Source of the DNA: Halocatena marina
Lineage (GTDB): Archaea; Halobacteriota; Halobacteria; Halobacteriales; Haloarculaceae
NCBI RefSeq assembly: GCF_025913575.1
Contig: NZ_CP109785.1
Coordinates: 2,790,001 to 2,854,000 of the forward strand
DNA length: 64,000 nt
Direction: 5' to 3'
The position numbers and the translations under genes are program-made. This document shows, in pieces, positions 46,505 through 54,968 of the stretch. The notes beneath the pieces are model-generated. The model saw only the letters and a list, made by a program, of their open reading frames with translations. It did no database searches and was not told where the DNA came from. Position 1 is the first letter of the stretch; each line of letters starts with the position of its first letter.

Positions 46505-47527
46505 CTATCTGAACAGACTACGCGTTCCAGTGTCGTATCCAACTACGATATCAAGGTAATTATGAGCTTGTATAGATATGTCTGTAAGAAGAGGTATATC
46601 CCCCTCTTCGGCAACCTCCCCTAGCTCAATATTCCGCCTCATTTTTGCTTCACCCTTTGTAATCGAGATTGTTTCTTCAGAATTGTTTTTCTCGATAGTT
46701 ATTTTCACGTTGTTATACGAAACACCATCTATTGTCTCAAACGACCGCTCAGAATCGTTGAACCATGCTTCAAGTTCGTTCACATCAACATCCATATCGC
46801 CCCCATCCTGCGGACGAAACTCGATCACTTGCTTCATTTCGTCATCGTCAAAGACTGGGTCGAATTCATCATGAACCTGATCTGGTAACCCATCTTTTTC
46901 AAGTCGAAATCGAACAGTTCTATCAGCTTCTCGAAGCTTCGGAAAGATGTCGCTCGTCTTGACTCGATCTATCTCCACAATAACATTGGCTGAATATCTT
47001 TGTACCCAACTCTGTAGCACGACTTTGAATGGCTTTTTCGCACCGTATCGCTGAGAATGCTCTAGCAGAAGATATGCCTCAGAAGCATTCCCCGATGGCA
47101 TATAGATCAGAAAATAGAGAGGTCTTTCTTCTGAATCGTCGAGATCTCGTCCTCGCTCTTGTCGCTTACCATCCTGTGTATCGACGATGTTTCGAACGAC
47201 TCCAAAGTTACCGAGATAAAGATTCCCTTCGACAATCCTCTCTGAAGGCTTCCAGTCTGGACTGAGAGCAAAGGTCACATTCGCCAACTGATCATCCTTA
47301 TCCTCTAACTTTTCAAGATTGGATTCATAATGTTTGCAGAATTTGCAGAGGAGGTCCATGAAAGTATCAGAATCCGATATTTTTACTTCGGCACTTAATT
47401 GTCCGATTCGACTCTGAACAGAGTCGATATATTTCTGAAATTCTGACAAATTCCAACGATCGGCTTCGCTAGCTTCTCCCTTCGGATGAATTCGAATCGT
47501 GTACGGCATGAGTTTTATTGCAGACAT
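46505..47527 (-). CDS. orphan protein in an AT-rich island
   Basis: The 340-residue protein is encoded by DNA clearly more AT-rich than its neighbours. It begins MSAIKLMPYTIRIHPKGEAS. It has an all-alpha/beta appearance with no signal peptide or membrane helix, and contains PLYFLIYMPSGNASEAYLLL near residue 130 plus a highly acidic C-terminal half. I recognise no domain. It lies on the 3' side of tRNA-Gly, a common integration site, and is convergent with the Nmad3-like gene. A defence or mobile-island role is only a possibility. Confidence 0.6.
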   Translation of the reverse strand: MSAIKLMPYTIRIHPKGEASEADRWNLSEFQKYIDSVQSRIGQLSAEVKISDSDTFMDLLCKFCKHYESNLEKLEDKDDQLANVTFALSPDWKPSERIVEGNLYLGNFGVVRNIVDTQDGKRQERGRDLDDSEERPLYFLIYMPSGNASEAYLLLEHSQRYGAKKPFKVVLQSWVQRYSANVIVEIDRVKTSDIFPKLREADRTVRFRLEKDGLPDQVHDEFDPVFDDDEMKQVIEFRPQDGGDMDVDVNELEAWFNDSERSFETIDGVSYNNVKITIEKNNSEETISITKGEAKMRRNIELGEVAEEGDIPLLTDISIQAHNYLDIVVGYDTGTRSLFR

Positions 47528-47709
47528 TTTCTATTTACCATTTTTATCTTCAATTGTAATATGATAAGGATTATATTAAATGTAATGATTGAGAGAGTAT
47601 GGGAAAGTAGGTTGACTATGTACGCAATAATGTATACAATCCTTGAGCCGGCTGCGGCCACCACAGAAATATCGTCTGTCCTATCTGAGCAAAATAGTAA
47701 ATAGTGCAA
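47515..47709 (-). CDS. possible small hydrophobic protein upstream of the orphan gene
   Basis: This 64-residue reading frame ends 13 nt inside the orphan gene start and carries a long hydrophobic stretch (VNLLSHTLSIITFNIILIIL) in AT-rich DNA. It begins 24 nt downstream of tRNA-Gly on the same strand. It could be a membrane partner of the orphan protein, or just an AT-rich open frame; an opposite frame of similar length exists. Confidence 0.25.
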   Translation of the reverse strand: MHYLLFCSDRTDDISVVAAAGSRIVYIIAYIVNLLSHTLSIITFNIILIILQLKIKMVNRKCLQ

Positions 47710-47732
47710 TTAATAGAAATATTGGAAATGTA

Positions 47733-47803
47733 TGCGCCGACCGGGAATTGAACCCGGGCTATGAGCTTGGGAAGCTCATGTCCTACCACTAGACCACCGG
47801 CGC
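47733..47803 (-). tRNA. tRNA-Gly (anticodon CCC)
   Basis: The cloverleaf folds on the minus strand. Acceptor GCGCCGG pairs with TCGGCGC (one G-U). The anticodon stem TGAGC/GCTCA encloses loop TTCCCAA, giving anticodon CCC for GGG codons. The T-arm loop reads GGTTCAATTCC. CCA is not encoded. Its 3' side abuts the AT-rich orphan locus, but I find no repeat of the tRNA end on the far side of that locus. Confidence 0.95.
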
Positions 47804-47953
47804 ATGCCAGCAGTTCTCTTTCTCTCGTCGTCCCACTTGAACGTAGCGACTTGTCGGTTCAGCCGGGGACTCTCCCAATTGCTGCTGTACATTCCGTTGG
47901 GATGAGCTGCAACTCAGCCAAAAAATTATTCGCTCGATTCCCGTTCGTCGTGT

Positions 47954-48433
47954 ATGGAACCGGTTAACGAGTCGGAACTGGATTGGACCGAGTACGAACA
48001 CGGGAAAGCAGCATTCAAACGGAAGCAGTTGGGGGAAGCTGCTGGTGGCGACCGTCTCGGCTGCAGTCTGTACGAGCTACCAGCCGGTCGTCGATCGTGG
48101 CCGTATCACTACCATACTGCGAACGAAGAAGCGATCTACGTGCTCTCTGGACGTGGAACGGTCAAACTCGGCGGTGAGACGCAGCCACTCCGCGAAGGCG
48201 ACTACGTCGCGTTACCAGCGGACGAATCCGGTGGCCATCGTGTGATCAACGATTCCGACGCGCCACTCCAGTACCTCGTCGTTTCGACGATGAACGAGCC
48301 AGACGTTTCAGTCTATCCCGAGTCGAACAAGCTGGGGGTGTTCGCCGGTGCTCCACCCGGCAGTCGAGACGAACGGTCCATCCATGGATACTACACGATC
48401 GACGACGATGTCGACTACTGGGACGGCGAATGA
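47954..48433 (+). CDS. cupin-domain protein
   Basis: The 159-residue protein has a cupin metal-binding motif (HYHTANEEAIYVLSGRG, residues 53-70) with the histidines and glutamate expected for Mn or Fe. A second cupin motif includes PADESGGHRVIN. The remainder ends YYTIDDDVDYWDGE. Cupins of this size often are sugar isomerases or transcription-linked enzymes; no substrate is evident. Confidence 0.82.
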   Translation: MEPVNESELDWTEYEHGKAAFKRKQLGEAAGGDRLGCSLYELPAGRRSWPYHYHTANEEAIYVLSGRGTVKLGGETQPLREGDYVALPADESGGHRVINDSDAPLQYLVVSTMNEPDVSVYPESNKLGVFAGAPPGSRDERSIHGYYTIDDDVDYWDGE

Positions 48434-48618
48434 GTTATGATCCAGAAAAGGCTCGTTGAGCCATCGATATGCGTATGAGAAAATAGTCGAATGAGCGTTA
48501 TCAGAGGCGACTTCGATTGGTGGACGTGCCCAGCTCGAACGTTACAGTAATCGGACACTCGTCCATCTCTCGAATACAGCCGGGCAGCTATTTGTCGCCA
48601 GCGAACCATGGTTTCACC

Positions 48619-49446
48619 ATGAGTGATGTCACGACGCTTCCTGACGAAGGACTCCCGATCGAAATCCACCTTTCGGACGATGAACTCGACGCTCACCGAG
48701 AGCATATCACGACCTTCATCGAAGAAACGATCGACGACGCCGGGGTCGATGGCGCTGTCATCGGTCTCTCAGGTGGAATTGACAGTACTCTGACTGCGTA
48801 TCTCGCTACGGAAGCGCTTGGGACGGATCGTGTCTACGGGTTGGTGTTACCGAGCACAGTGAATCCGGATGAGAGCATGAGCGACGCAGAGCGTGTCGCA
48901 GAGACACTCGACATCGGATACGACGTGATCGAGATTAGCCCCATCGTGGACGCATTCTTCACGGCCTATCCGACTGGTGAGGATGACCAGATGGCGGCTG
49001 GGAACGTTCGGGTGCGAACGCGTGCGGTCCTGAACTATTTTGTCGCCAATACGAGGAACGCTATTGTACTCGGAACCGGCAATCGAAGCGAAGGACTGAC
49101 AGGCTATTTCACCAAGTATGGTGATCAGGCAGTTGATTGTAATCCCATCGGGAATCTCTACAAGCGGCAAGTCAGACAGTTGGCGCGGCATATCGGAGTT
49201 CCGGACGATCTCGTCGAGAAAGCGCCGAGCGCGGAGATGTGGACGGGACAAACTGATGAAACGGAAATGGGTGTGACGTACGATCTCCTTGATGCAGTGC
49301 TCGTCTTACACATCGATGGACCACTCTCGAAACACGCAACAGCAACGACGCTCGCTATCGAGGTATCGGCAATCGAGCGTGTCGAGGAACTGTACCAACA
49401 GAGCGAACACAAACGACACATGCCGCCCGCACCCGAGCCGCTCTGA
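48619..49446 (+). CDS. nadE: NAD+ synthase
   Basis: The 275-residue ammonia-dependent enzyme converts deamido-NAD to NAD+ with ATP. The adenine-nucleotide alpha-hydrolase P-loop GLSGGIDSTLTA lies near residue 50. The segments VRVRTRAVLNYFVANTRN and LGTGNRSEGLTGYFTKYGD, around residues 140-165, complete the active site. ATG 48619 gives MSDVTTLPDEG; an upstream in-frame start would precede the conserved N-terminus. No glutaminase domain is present. Confidence 0.95.
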   Translation: MSDVTTLPDEGLPIEIHLSDDELDAHREHITTFIEETIDDAGVDGAVIGLSGGIDSTLTAYLATEALGTDRVYGLVLPSTVNPDESMSDAERVAETLDIGYDVIEISPIVDAFFTAYPTGEDDQMAAGNVRVRTRAVLNYFVANTRNAIVLGTGNRSEGLTGYFTKYGDQAVDCNPIGNLYKRQVRQLARHIGVPDDLVEKAPSAEMWTGQTDETEMGVTYDLLDAVLVLHIDGPLSKHATATTLAIEVSAIERVEELYQQSEHKRHMPPAPEPL

Positions 49447-49524
49447 GTCGAATCTGATACGAATTCGATTAGGAAACTGAGTTTTACTTCGAGTTCGAAC
49501 TGGCAGGTCGGTCAACTGTGTCGA

Positions 49525-50262
49525 CTATTTTCCGCGATCGCTGAGCGACTCTGCGTGCGTCTCGACGAGCGCTGCGAACGCTTCGGCTTCCCGTTTTTCT
49601 TGACTTCTGATGGTCTCTGTCGCCGTTCCAGCAGCACTCATGAGCGAATTCAGTTGTGAGAGCGTTTCCCGATCTGCTGTTGCGATTTGCTCACAGACCG
49701 ACCGAGGCGTCTCGACGACGCGAGAGACGAGACCCATACGGAGTGCTTCTTCGCTATTGATCACCCGTCCAGAGAGCGTGAGGTCAGCCGCGTAGCTTTG
49801 GCCGATGATGGCAGGAAGACGGTGTGTGCCACCCCACGCTCCGAATAGCCCAAACGTGACGCCCGGTTCGCCGAACGACGCAGCAGGCGTGGCTACTCGA
49901 ATGTCACACGCGAGTGCAAGTTCCAATCCTCCACCACGAGCAGGGCCGTCGATTCCCGCAACGACAACCGCATCACTCGCTTCGATAGCACGGGCAACGC
50001 GCTGGCCGTGGCGGGCAAATGCAGCCGCTGGTTCGGAATCACCCGCCATCGCTTGGGTTGCAAGATCGGCAACGGCATCAAGATCGGCACCAGCACAGAA
50101 TGCGCTGCCCGCGCCGTGGAGATACACAACCGGACAGTCGGCTTCACTCACCGCTGTTTCGAGCGCATCGAGTGCGGTAGGTGTGAGGGCGTTGCGCCGC
50201 TCCGGTCGATCGATCGTTACTGTGCGAATAGCATCACCATCAGTCGTCCGAATCACGGTCAC
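49525..50262 (-). CDS. enoyl-CoA hydratase/isomerase family protein
   Basis: The 245-residue crotonase-fold protein has the oxyanion-hole segment GAGSAFCAGADLDAV (near residue 52) and the second motif RGGGLELALACDIRVATP near residue 112. It acts on acyl-CoA thioesters. The exact reaction (hydration, isomerisation or other) cannot be told from the sequence, because the family is broad. Confidence 0.85.
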   Translation of the reverse strand: MTVIRTTDGDAIRTVTIDRPERRNALTPTALDALETAVSEADCPVVYLHGAGSAFCAGADLDAVADLATQAMAGDSEPAAAFARHGQRVARAIEASDAVVVAGIDGPARGGGLELALACDIRVATPAASFGEPGVTFGLFGAWGGTHRLPAIIGQSYAADLTLSGRVINSEEALRMGLVSRVVETPRSVCEQIATADRETLSQLNSLMSAAGTATETIRSQEKREAEAFAALVETHAESLSDRGK

Positions 50263-50313
50263 GGGACGTCGGGCGTTTCCAAAGGTCTTTGCCCATTGCG
50301 AGTAAACCTTTCA

Positions 50314-51018
50314 ATGATGGAGGAAGCCGCTGCCGTGCGCCGGGCCGCGCGGGCAACAGTTGATGATATCGAGCCCGCGCGACTACGAGACGACCTGTTG
50401 GCGTTCATCGACGACGTCTCGCTGGCACCGGGGGTGCTGACGCTCTTTACTGCCCGGATCTGTTCTGGATCGACCGATGGTCTCGAAAAGCGTGCTGCCG
50501 GTGTGCAACTCATCTACAACGGACTCCGACTCACCCGACAACTGGCTCGAGAGGAGCCGTGGGAGGATAGCGATCGAACGAGCGCAGACATGCACATTCT
50601 CGCAGCCGACGTTCTCGTCGCGCGTGGCTTCTATCTCCTCGCACGTACTGAAGCCGCCGAAACTGCCGTCGATGTGGTGCGCGCGTTCGGGCAACATCAG
50701 ACCAATCGACGTGAGCAGAACGACTCATCTCTCGATGCACAACTCGAACACGACGTGCTCGAACTCGCGCTGGCCACAGGCGCAAGCGTAGCCAATGCTG
50801 AGGGCGAACCCGAAGCAGACGTCGATGGAGGCACTAATGCTGGTACTGGTACTGATGCTGATGCTGTTGGCATTACGCCAGGGCTTCGTGCTATCGCTGA
50901 TGATCTCGCGGCTGTCTGTGGCGATACGACCGGATTTCCAGCACCCGAAACGTTCCTCTCGGAGGCAGTTACGACCCAACTCACTCGATCGGTCGCGGAA
51001 GCCTCACCCGACTCGTGA
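50314..51018 (+). CDS. conserved haloarchaeal helical protein
   Basis: The 234-residue protein is helical and alanine-rich. It contains LTLFTARICSGSTDGLEKRAAGVQ near residue 45, broken here by the length limit, and DMHILAADVLVARGFYLLA near 95. A variable acidic linker rich in threonine and alanine repeats follows (GTNAGTGTDADAVG). It matches a conserved haloarchaeal DUF family I recall as DUF7114, a tentative name. It ends 62 nt before tRNA-Thr. Function is unknown. Confidence 0.65.
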   Translation: MMEEAAAVRRAARATVDDIEPARLRDDLLAFIDDVSLAPGVLTLFTARICSGSTDGLEKRAAGVQLIYNGLRLTRQLAREEPWEDSDRTSADMHILAADVLVARGFYLLARTEAAETAVDVVRAFGQHQTNRREQNDSSLDAQLEHDVLELALATGASVANAEGEPEADVDGGTNAGTGTDADAVGITPGLRAIADDLAAVCGDTTGFPAPETFLSEAVTTQLTRSVAEASPDS

Positions 51019-51080
51019 ATCGAAACGCCTAAAGACAAATCGCGGATAGAGTGAGGTACGCAACGCACCAAGCGCACTGC

Positions 51081-51152
51081 GCCTGGGTAGCTTAGCGGTA
51101 AAGCGCGTCCTTGGTAAGGACGAGAGCCCGGGTTCAAATCCCGGCCTAGGCT
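51081..51152 (+). tRNA. tRNA-Thr (anticodon GGT)
   Basis: Acceptor GCCTGGG pairs with CCTAGGC (one G-U). The anticodon stem CGTCC/GGACG holds loop TTGGTAA, giving anticodon GGT for ACC/ACU. The T-arm contains GGTTCAAATCC. CCA is not encoded. A provirus starts directly downstream of this gene, so the 3' half of the tRNA is the likely attachment site. The second copy of the att sequence would lie outside the window. Confidence 0.95.
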
Positions 51153-51218
51153 GTCAACTTTTTGTTCACAATCCCATAGAAAAAAGTATCAAAACCACCA
51201 GACAGCGGAGGTGGTGGC

Positions 51219-51344
51219 GTGATCCACTGCATTCGGTGCCGTTCCTGCGGCAAACTGTCGAAGTGGAGTAATCGACGCTCCGAGTGTGATTTCGACCTCG
51301 CCGATCTAAATCGGGGCGCCGGTGATCGCGGTGGTCAACAATGA
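51219..51344 (+). CDS. small zinc-finger protein (provirus)
   Basis: The 41-residue protein begins at GTG after a GGAGGTG ribosome-binding site. It contains CIRCRSCG, a compact cysteine cluster, and a later Cys (RSECDF), which could form a zinc finger. It overlaps the next gene by 4 nt (ATGA), the first of a series of coupled early genes. Function is unknown; similar mini zinc proteins are common in haloarchaeal viruses. Confidence 0.5.
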   Translation: MIHCIRCRSCGKLSKWSNRRSECDFDLADLNRGAGDRGGQQ

Positions 51345-51535
51345 CACCCACACCCACGCGGGCAGAGTGTCCTTGCCCGAGCTGCGGTCGGATCACGACC
51401 GCCCGCAATACGCTCGAAGGGACGGAACAAACGCGTGAGTGTCCCCGCCGTCGTTGTGGATGTCTCTTCTCGGCAGTATTGGAAGCGACGCAAACTCAGC
51501 GCAGTGGAAACAGAGGGGTGATTGTGGATGACTGA
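51341..51535 (+). CDS. small zinc-ribbon protein (provirus)
   Basis: The 64-residue protein has two cysteine knuckles, ECPCPSCGR near residue 9 and CPRRRCGCLF near 34, consistent with a zinc ribbon. It overlaps the preceding gene by 4 nt and the next by 8 nt, so these early genes share one transcript. No homologue is recognised beyond the zinc pattern. Confidence 0.55.
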   Translation: MTPTPTRAECPCPSCGRITTARNTLEGTEQTRECPRRRCGCLFSAVLEATQTQRSGNRGVIVDD

Positions 51536-51740
51536 CGCACAGTTCGAGTGGATGCTCGGGATGGCTGCCGCTTATCGGCCGACACCAGAGGACGAGGCCG
51601 ATGATCCGGATCCGGTGACGGGGCTCATCGAGGAAGTCCGTGACGACTCTCCCACGCCGAGCGAGCAACACGTCCGCGTTGTCCTCGAGACGGATGACGG
51701 ACTCGTTGATATTGGCCACGATCGCGTGGAGGTGGTCTGA
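51528..51740 (+). CDS. small acidic provirus protein
   Basis: The 70-residue protein starts MTDAQFEWMLGMAAAYR. A TTG start at 51522 would add two residues and is less likely. It is strongly acidic (PEDEADDPDP) and ends with a beta-like segment (DDGLVDIGHDRVEVV). No domain is recognised. The stop abuts the next start. Confidence 0.5.
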   Translation: MTDAQFEWMLGMAAAYRPTPEDEADDPDPVTGLIEEVRDDSPTPSEQHVRVVLETDDGLVDIGHDRVEVV

Positions 51741-52112
51741 ATGGCCGACACCGAACTCGGCGCGCGGCTTGAGGCGTTGGAGACACGCGTTCACGAGCTG
51801 GAACAGCAATTGGGTGAGCAGTCGGCTGGCAACCATAGATGGCCCAAGAGGGACGACAACACTGTCGTTACAGAAGAATTCGGCCCCGAGGATGCGATTG
51901 CAGCCACCGAACGGAGATCTATCACGAGACAAACGGTGGATTGCATCAAACACTTCGAATCCGCGTATGGTGCTCCTGCATCGATCGAACACATTCTCGA
52001 AGAGCTGACCGAACGGGGCTACGAGACCGGTGACATCCTGGACGTGATCGATACCCTTCAACGACAGGGCAACATCTACGAACCCGAATCGGATCACGTG
52101 AGGGTGGTGTGA
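51741..52112 (+). CDS. winged-helix protein resembling the MCM C-terminal domain (provirus)
   Basis: The 123-residue protein begins with a short coiled coil (ARLEALETRVHELEQQL). Its C-terminal half (about residues 70-123) reads SIEHILEELTERGYETGDI and ILDVIDTLQRQGNIYEP. This resembles the winged helix at the C-terminus of archaeal MCM helicases. It may bind DNA or interfere with host replication, but this is inference. It overlaps the next gene by 4 nt. Confidence 0.5.
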   Translation: MADTELGARLEALETRVHELEQQLGEQSAGNHRWPKRDDNTVVTEEFGPEDAIAATERRSITRQTVDCIKHFESAYGAPASIEHILEELTERGYETGDILDVIDTLQRQGNIYEPESDHVRVV

Positions 52113-52672
52113 TGAGTACCGATCACTCCCATCCAGATGCGGCAGGCAACCGGACCATCCCTGTCGAACTACGTGGCGTTGACGCTCTCGAGGAGGTTTC
52201 GTTAGGTGACATTTGGGTGGCGGGGCAGCCGATCGGCATTCTCGTCGAGAAAAGTCTGGAACGGTCAAAGGAGCTCGAACAACGATACGAAGAACTCGAA
52301 GCCGAGAACCAGCGACTGCGCGAACGAATCGCTACGCTTGAAGGCCGCGTTGTGCCCGATCCCACCACGAAGGACTACGAGGAGAAAACGCGTGATGAGA
52401 AAGTCCGTGAAGTGCGGCTCTCGTGTGCTCGAAAGGCGACGAACAACAGCGGCAAGGCGTCGATCGATTACAACGACGTGATGACGCTGTTTGATCACCA
52501 TCCCTCCGTCGGACACACCTACACACTTCTCAAACGCGCCGCTACACTCGACGGATTCGACTACGAAAAACGAGACGATGGAAACGATCGGTTGTGTGTG
52601 AATCTCGACGACGTGAAGGACGAGTCGGTGTTTCACGCCGTGAATAAACCAAACGGAGGTGACCCCCGCTAA
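52109..52672 (+). CDS. coiled-coil and winged-helix-like provirus protein
   Basis: The 187-residue protein has a central coiled coil (SLERSKELEQRYEELEAEN). A basic linker and a C-terminal part follow, looking like a small DNA-binding domain (SIDYNDVMTLFDHHPSVGH). The C-terminal coding sequence overlaps the first of three palindromic sites. A role in replication or transcription control of the provirus is possible. No strong family match is recalled. Confidence 0.45.
   Translation: MMSTDHSHPDAAGNRTIPVELRGVDALEEVSLGDIWVAGQPIGILVEKSLERSKELEQRYEELEAENQRLRERIATLEGRVVPDPTTKDYEEKTRDEKVREVRLSCARKATNNSGKASIDYNDVMTLFDHHPSVGHTYTLLKRAATLDGFDYEKRDDGNDRLCVNLDDVKDESVFHAVNKPNGGDPR
52632..52644. promoter_or_regulatory. 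palindromic site TTCACGCCGTGAA (copy 1)
   Basis: This is a 13-bp palindrome around a central C, at the end of the 52109 gene. Its extended 22-bp context is an inverted copy of the site at 52830-52842. Confidence 0.5.
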
Positions 52673-52829
52673 CCATGGATTTCCACGCACTCACTAAACC
52701 ACCACCCTTTCACTAACACTCTCTAACAGCAAGTGTAGTTGTGTAAGTAAGAAAGCGTTAGCGACGGGTACGCTGCCTCAACGCTGCCTCCGCAGGCGTT
52801 AGGGAGCGTGAAGAGCGCGATATCGTTTA

Positions 52830-52842
52830 TTCACGCCGTGAA
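52830..52842. promoter_or_regulatory. palindromic site TTCACGCCGTGAA (copy 2)
   Basis: This is an identical 13-bp palindrome in the intergenic region. The 22-bp GTTTATTCACGCCGTGAAACAC matches the reverse complement of the copy-1 context except for the centre base. Confidence 0.5.
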
Positions 52843-52903
52843 ACACTCCCTGATGGGGCCTGGTGGTACCCTCATCTGAGACAATCGCACGACGCAGCGG
52901 TTA

Positions 52904-52916
52904 TTCACGGTGTGAA
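52904..52916. promoter_or_regulatory. palindromic site TTCACGGTGTGAA (copy 3)
   Basis: This is a variant of the same palindrome that differs at two positions and lies 7 nt before the 52924 start. It overlaps a possible GTG start at 52912, which supports the ATG at 52924. Confidence 0.45.
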
Positions 52917-52923
52917 AGACTCC

Positions 52924-53118
52924 ATGCCAAAGCAAACGACGATCAAGATGTTAAAGCACGAGATCGAGATGGACGAGGGGTTCTGTGACGAATGGAGGAA
53001 AGCGATCGGTGGTGAGCCGCTCGTTACTGTCTGGGAATGTGACAATGACGTTCTTTCGATTTGGCCAGCCACGTCGGCGTGGATACCGTCGATGGGAGAT
53101 ATCAGTTCACGATTCTAA
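52924..53118 (+). CDS. small provirus protein
   Basis: The 64-residue protein begins MPKQTTIKMLKHEIEMDEG and ends with IWPATSAWIPSMGDIS. No domain is recognised. It sits just downstream of three palindromic sites. It is followed after 3 nt by a MarR-like winged-helix gene, so the two may form a switch operon. Confidence 0.5.
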   Translation: MPKQTTIKMLKHEIEMDEGFCDEWRKAIGGEPLVTVWECDNDVLSIWPATSAWIPSMGDISSRF

Positions 53119-53121
53119 CCA

Positions 53122-53370
53122 ATGAGTAGCACCGATCCAACTGATGTAACACCGCTCATGAGCCCAGCGGTTCGTGATCTCCCGCCGAGCTGCAAACTCA
53201 TCTGGTTCGTACTAGATCGTGAGGGTGAGGTCACCCAACAGGCCCTCATCGAAGCGACGGAGATGAGTCCACGCACGGTCCGTTATGCACTGAACCGACT
53301 TCGCGAGAACGGGTTGGTCAGTGTCCGTCCATATCCAATGGATGCTCGCCAATGTGTCTATTCTCTCTAG
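53122..53370 (+). CDS. MarR-type winged-helix regulator (provirus)
   Basis: The 82-residue protein is a compact winged helix. The recognition helix region reads TEMSPRTVRYALNRLRENG (residues 46-64) and the C-terminus forms the wing (SVRPYPMDARQCVYSL). It is short for a MarR protein, so it may be a minimal repressor. It lies 3 nt after the previous gene and is a good candidate to bind the palindromes upstream. Confidence 0.6.
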   Translation: MSSTDPTDVTPLMSPAVRDLPPSCKLIWFVLDREGEVTQQALIEATEMSPRTVRYALNRLRENGLVSVRPYPMDARQCVYSL

Positions 53371-53557
53371 GAATGTGTCATAGAACGGTTCCCATACCTC
53401 TACCGCAACCACCGAACGAGACGTACAGAGGATATATCCAGTGTCCTTTGTTCCATGGTGGCATTTAACACAGTTTGAGTAGTAGATCAGGTAACGCTCT
53501 CTGTGCTCGGAGTTGGAAACGCAGGGGGGTCGAGAGAGATACAAGACGGAGGCTACA

Positions 53558-54968
53558 ATGACACCAACGGAAAGAGACGCTGATCGAACAGTCGTCGAAG
53601 ATTTCCGAGAAACGCTCCGGGGCGATCTGATCCAGCCAGACGACGAGGGCTACGACGAGGCTCGTACGGTCTGGAACGGAATGATCGACAAGTATCCGAC
53701 CCTCATCGCCGGGTGTTCCGGTGCCGCCGATGTCGCGAGTGCAGTCCGCTTCGCCCGCGAGCACAACCTCGAAATCGCAGTGCGCGGCGGCGGCCATAAC
53801 GTCGCCGGCACCGCCGTCTGCGACGACGGCATCGTCATCGACCTCTCAGCGATGCGGGCCGTGTGGGTCGATCCGCGTGCGCGGACCGTCCGGGTACAGG
53901 GCGGTGCCCTGTGGAGTGACGTTGACCACGAGACCCAGGCCCACGGACTTGCGACTCCGGGCGGCATCGTCAGCCACACCGGCGTCGCCGGGCTCACCCT
54001 CGGCGGCGGAATCGGCTGGCTGATGCGCAAACACGGCCTCACCGTCGACAACCTGCTCTCCGCCGATGTGGTGACCGCCGATGGCGAGTTCATCCGCGCC
54101 TCGGAAAACGAGCACTCGGACCTGTTTTGGGCGTTGCGGGGCGGTGGTGGAAACTTCGGGATCGTGACCTCCTTCGAGTTCGCTCTCCATCCGATCGGTC
54201 CCACTGTACTCGCCGGCCCCGTGTTCTGGGCGGCGGACGACGCTGCCGACGCGCTGCGCTTCTATCGCGACTTCGTACGGGATGCACCCGACGAGCTTGG
54301 CACCGTCGTCAGGCTCGGAACCATCCCCCCCCCCCCTCCCGGTCGTCCCCGAGGAGCTTCACTGGCGACCCGCCGTGGCCATCAATACCTGCTACGCGGG
54401 TCCGGTTGAGCAGGGTGAACGCATCCTCCGCCCGCTACGCGAGCACGGCACACCACTTCTCGACCTGATCTCCCCCACGCCGTATGTGGCGCACCAGAGC
54501 GGGCTCGACAGCACCGTTCTCCATGGATGGCACTACTACTGGAAGTCGATCGACCTCCCCGAGCTGTCCGACGACTTGGTTGCAGTTCTCGTCGACCATG
54601 CCTTCTCGGCGGAGTCACCCCGCTCGTACGCAGTGATATTCCACCTCGGCGGAGCGGTGAGCCGTGTCCCTGGCGACGCCACCGCCTACACCGGTCGGAA
54701 CGCATCACACAACATCAACATCAACGGCGTGTGGCGTCCCAACGAAGAATTCGCCGAGTCGGAGATCGCGTGGACCCGTCGATTCTTCGATACCCTCAAA
54801 CCCTATCGAGAGGGTGTCTACGTGAACTTCCTTGACGTCGACGACGGCACTCGACGGGTCCGTGAAGCCTATGGTGAGCAGACCTACCAGCGACTCGCCG
54901 AGATCAAAGCCGAATACGACCCCGACAACGTGTTTCACCTCAACCAGAATATCGAGCCGACAGGCTGA
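53558..54968 (+). pseudogene. FAD-linked oxidoreductase, frameshifted at a 12-C tract
   Basis: Two overlapping frames encode one berberine-bridge/GlcD-type flavoprotein. The N-terminal part (53558 to about 54320) has the FAD-attachment motif RGGGHNVAGTAV near residue 70 and the PCMH fold. The C-terminal part (from about 54325 to 54968) continues with VVPEELHWRPAVAINTCY and the flavoprotein end. The frame changes inside a run of 12 cytosines at 54325-54336. A run of 11 would restore one open frame. It is either a pseudogene, a phase-variable gene or a sequence error. The gene is GC-rich compared with its neighbours. Confidence 0.8.
54325..54336 (+). repeat. homopolymer run of 12 cytosines
   Basis: This run lies within the flavoprotein gene at the point of frame change. 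Poly-C tracts of this length slip readily during replication and sequencing. Confidence 0.9.

Noticed and set aside
52700..52830. Direct repeats ACGCTGCCTC and a GCCT-N4-AGGC hairpin as a possible replication origin
   Set aside because: Too short and imperfect for an origin; no iterated array or Rep gene nearby, so only the palindromes are reported.
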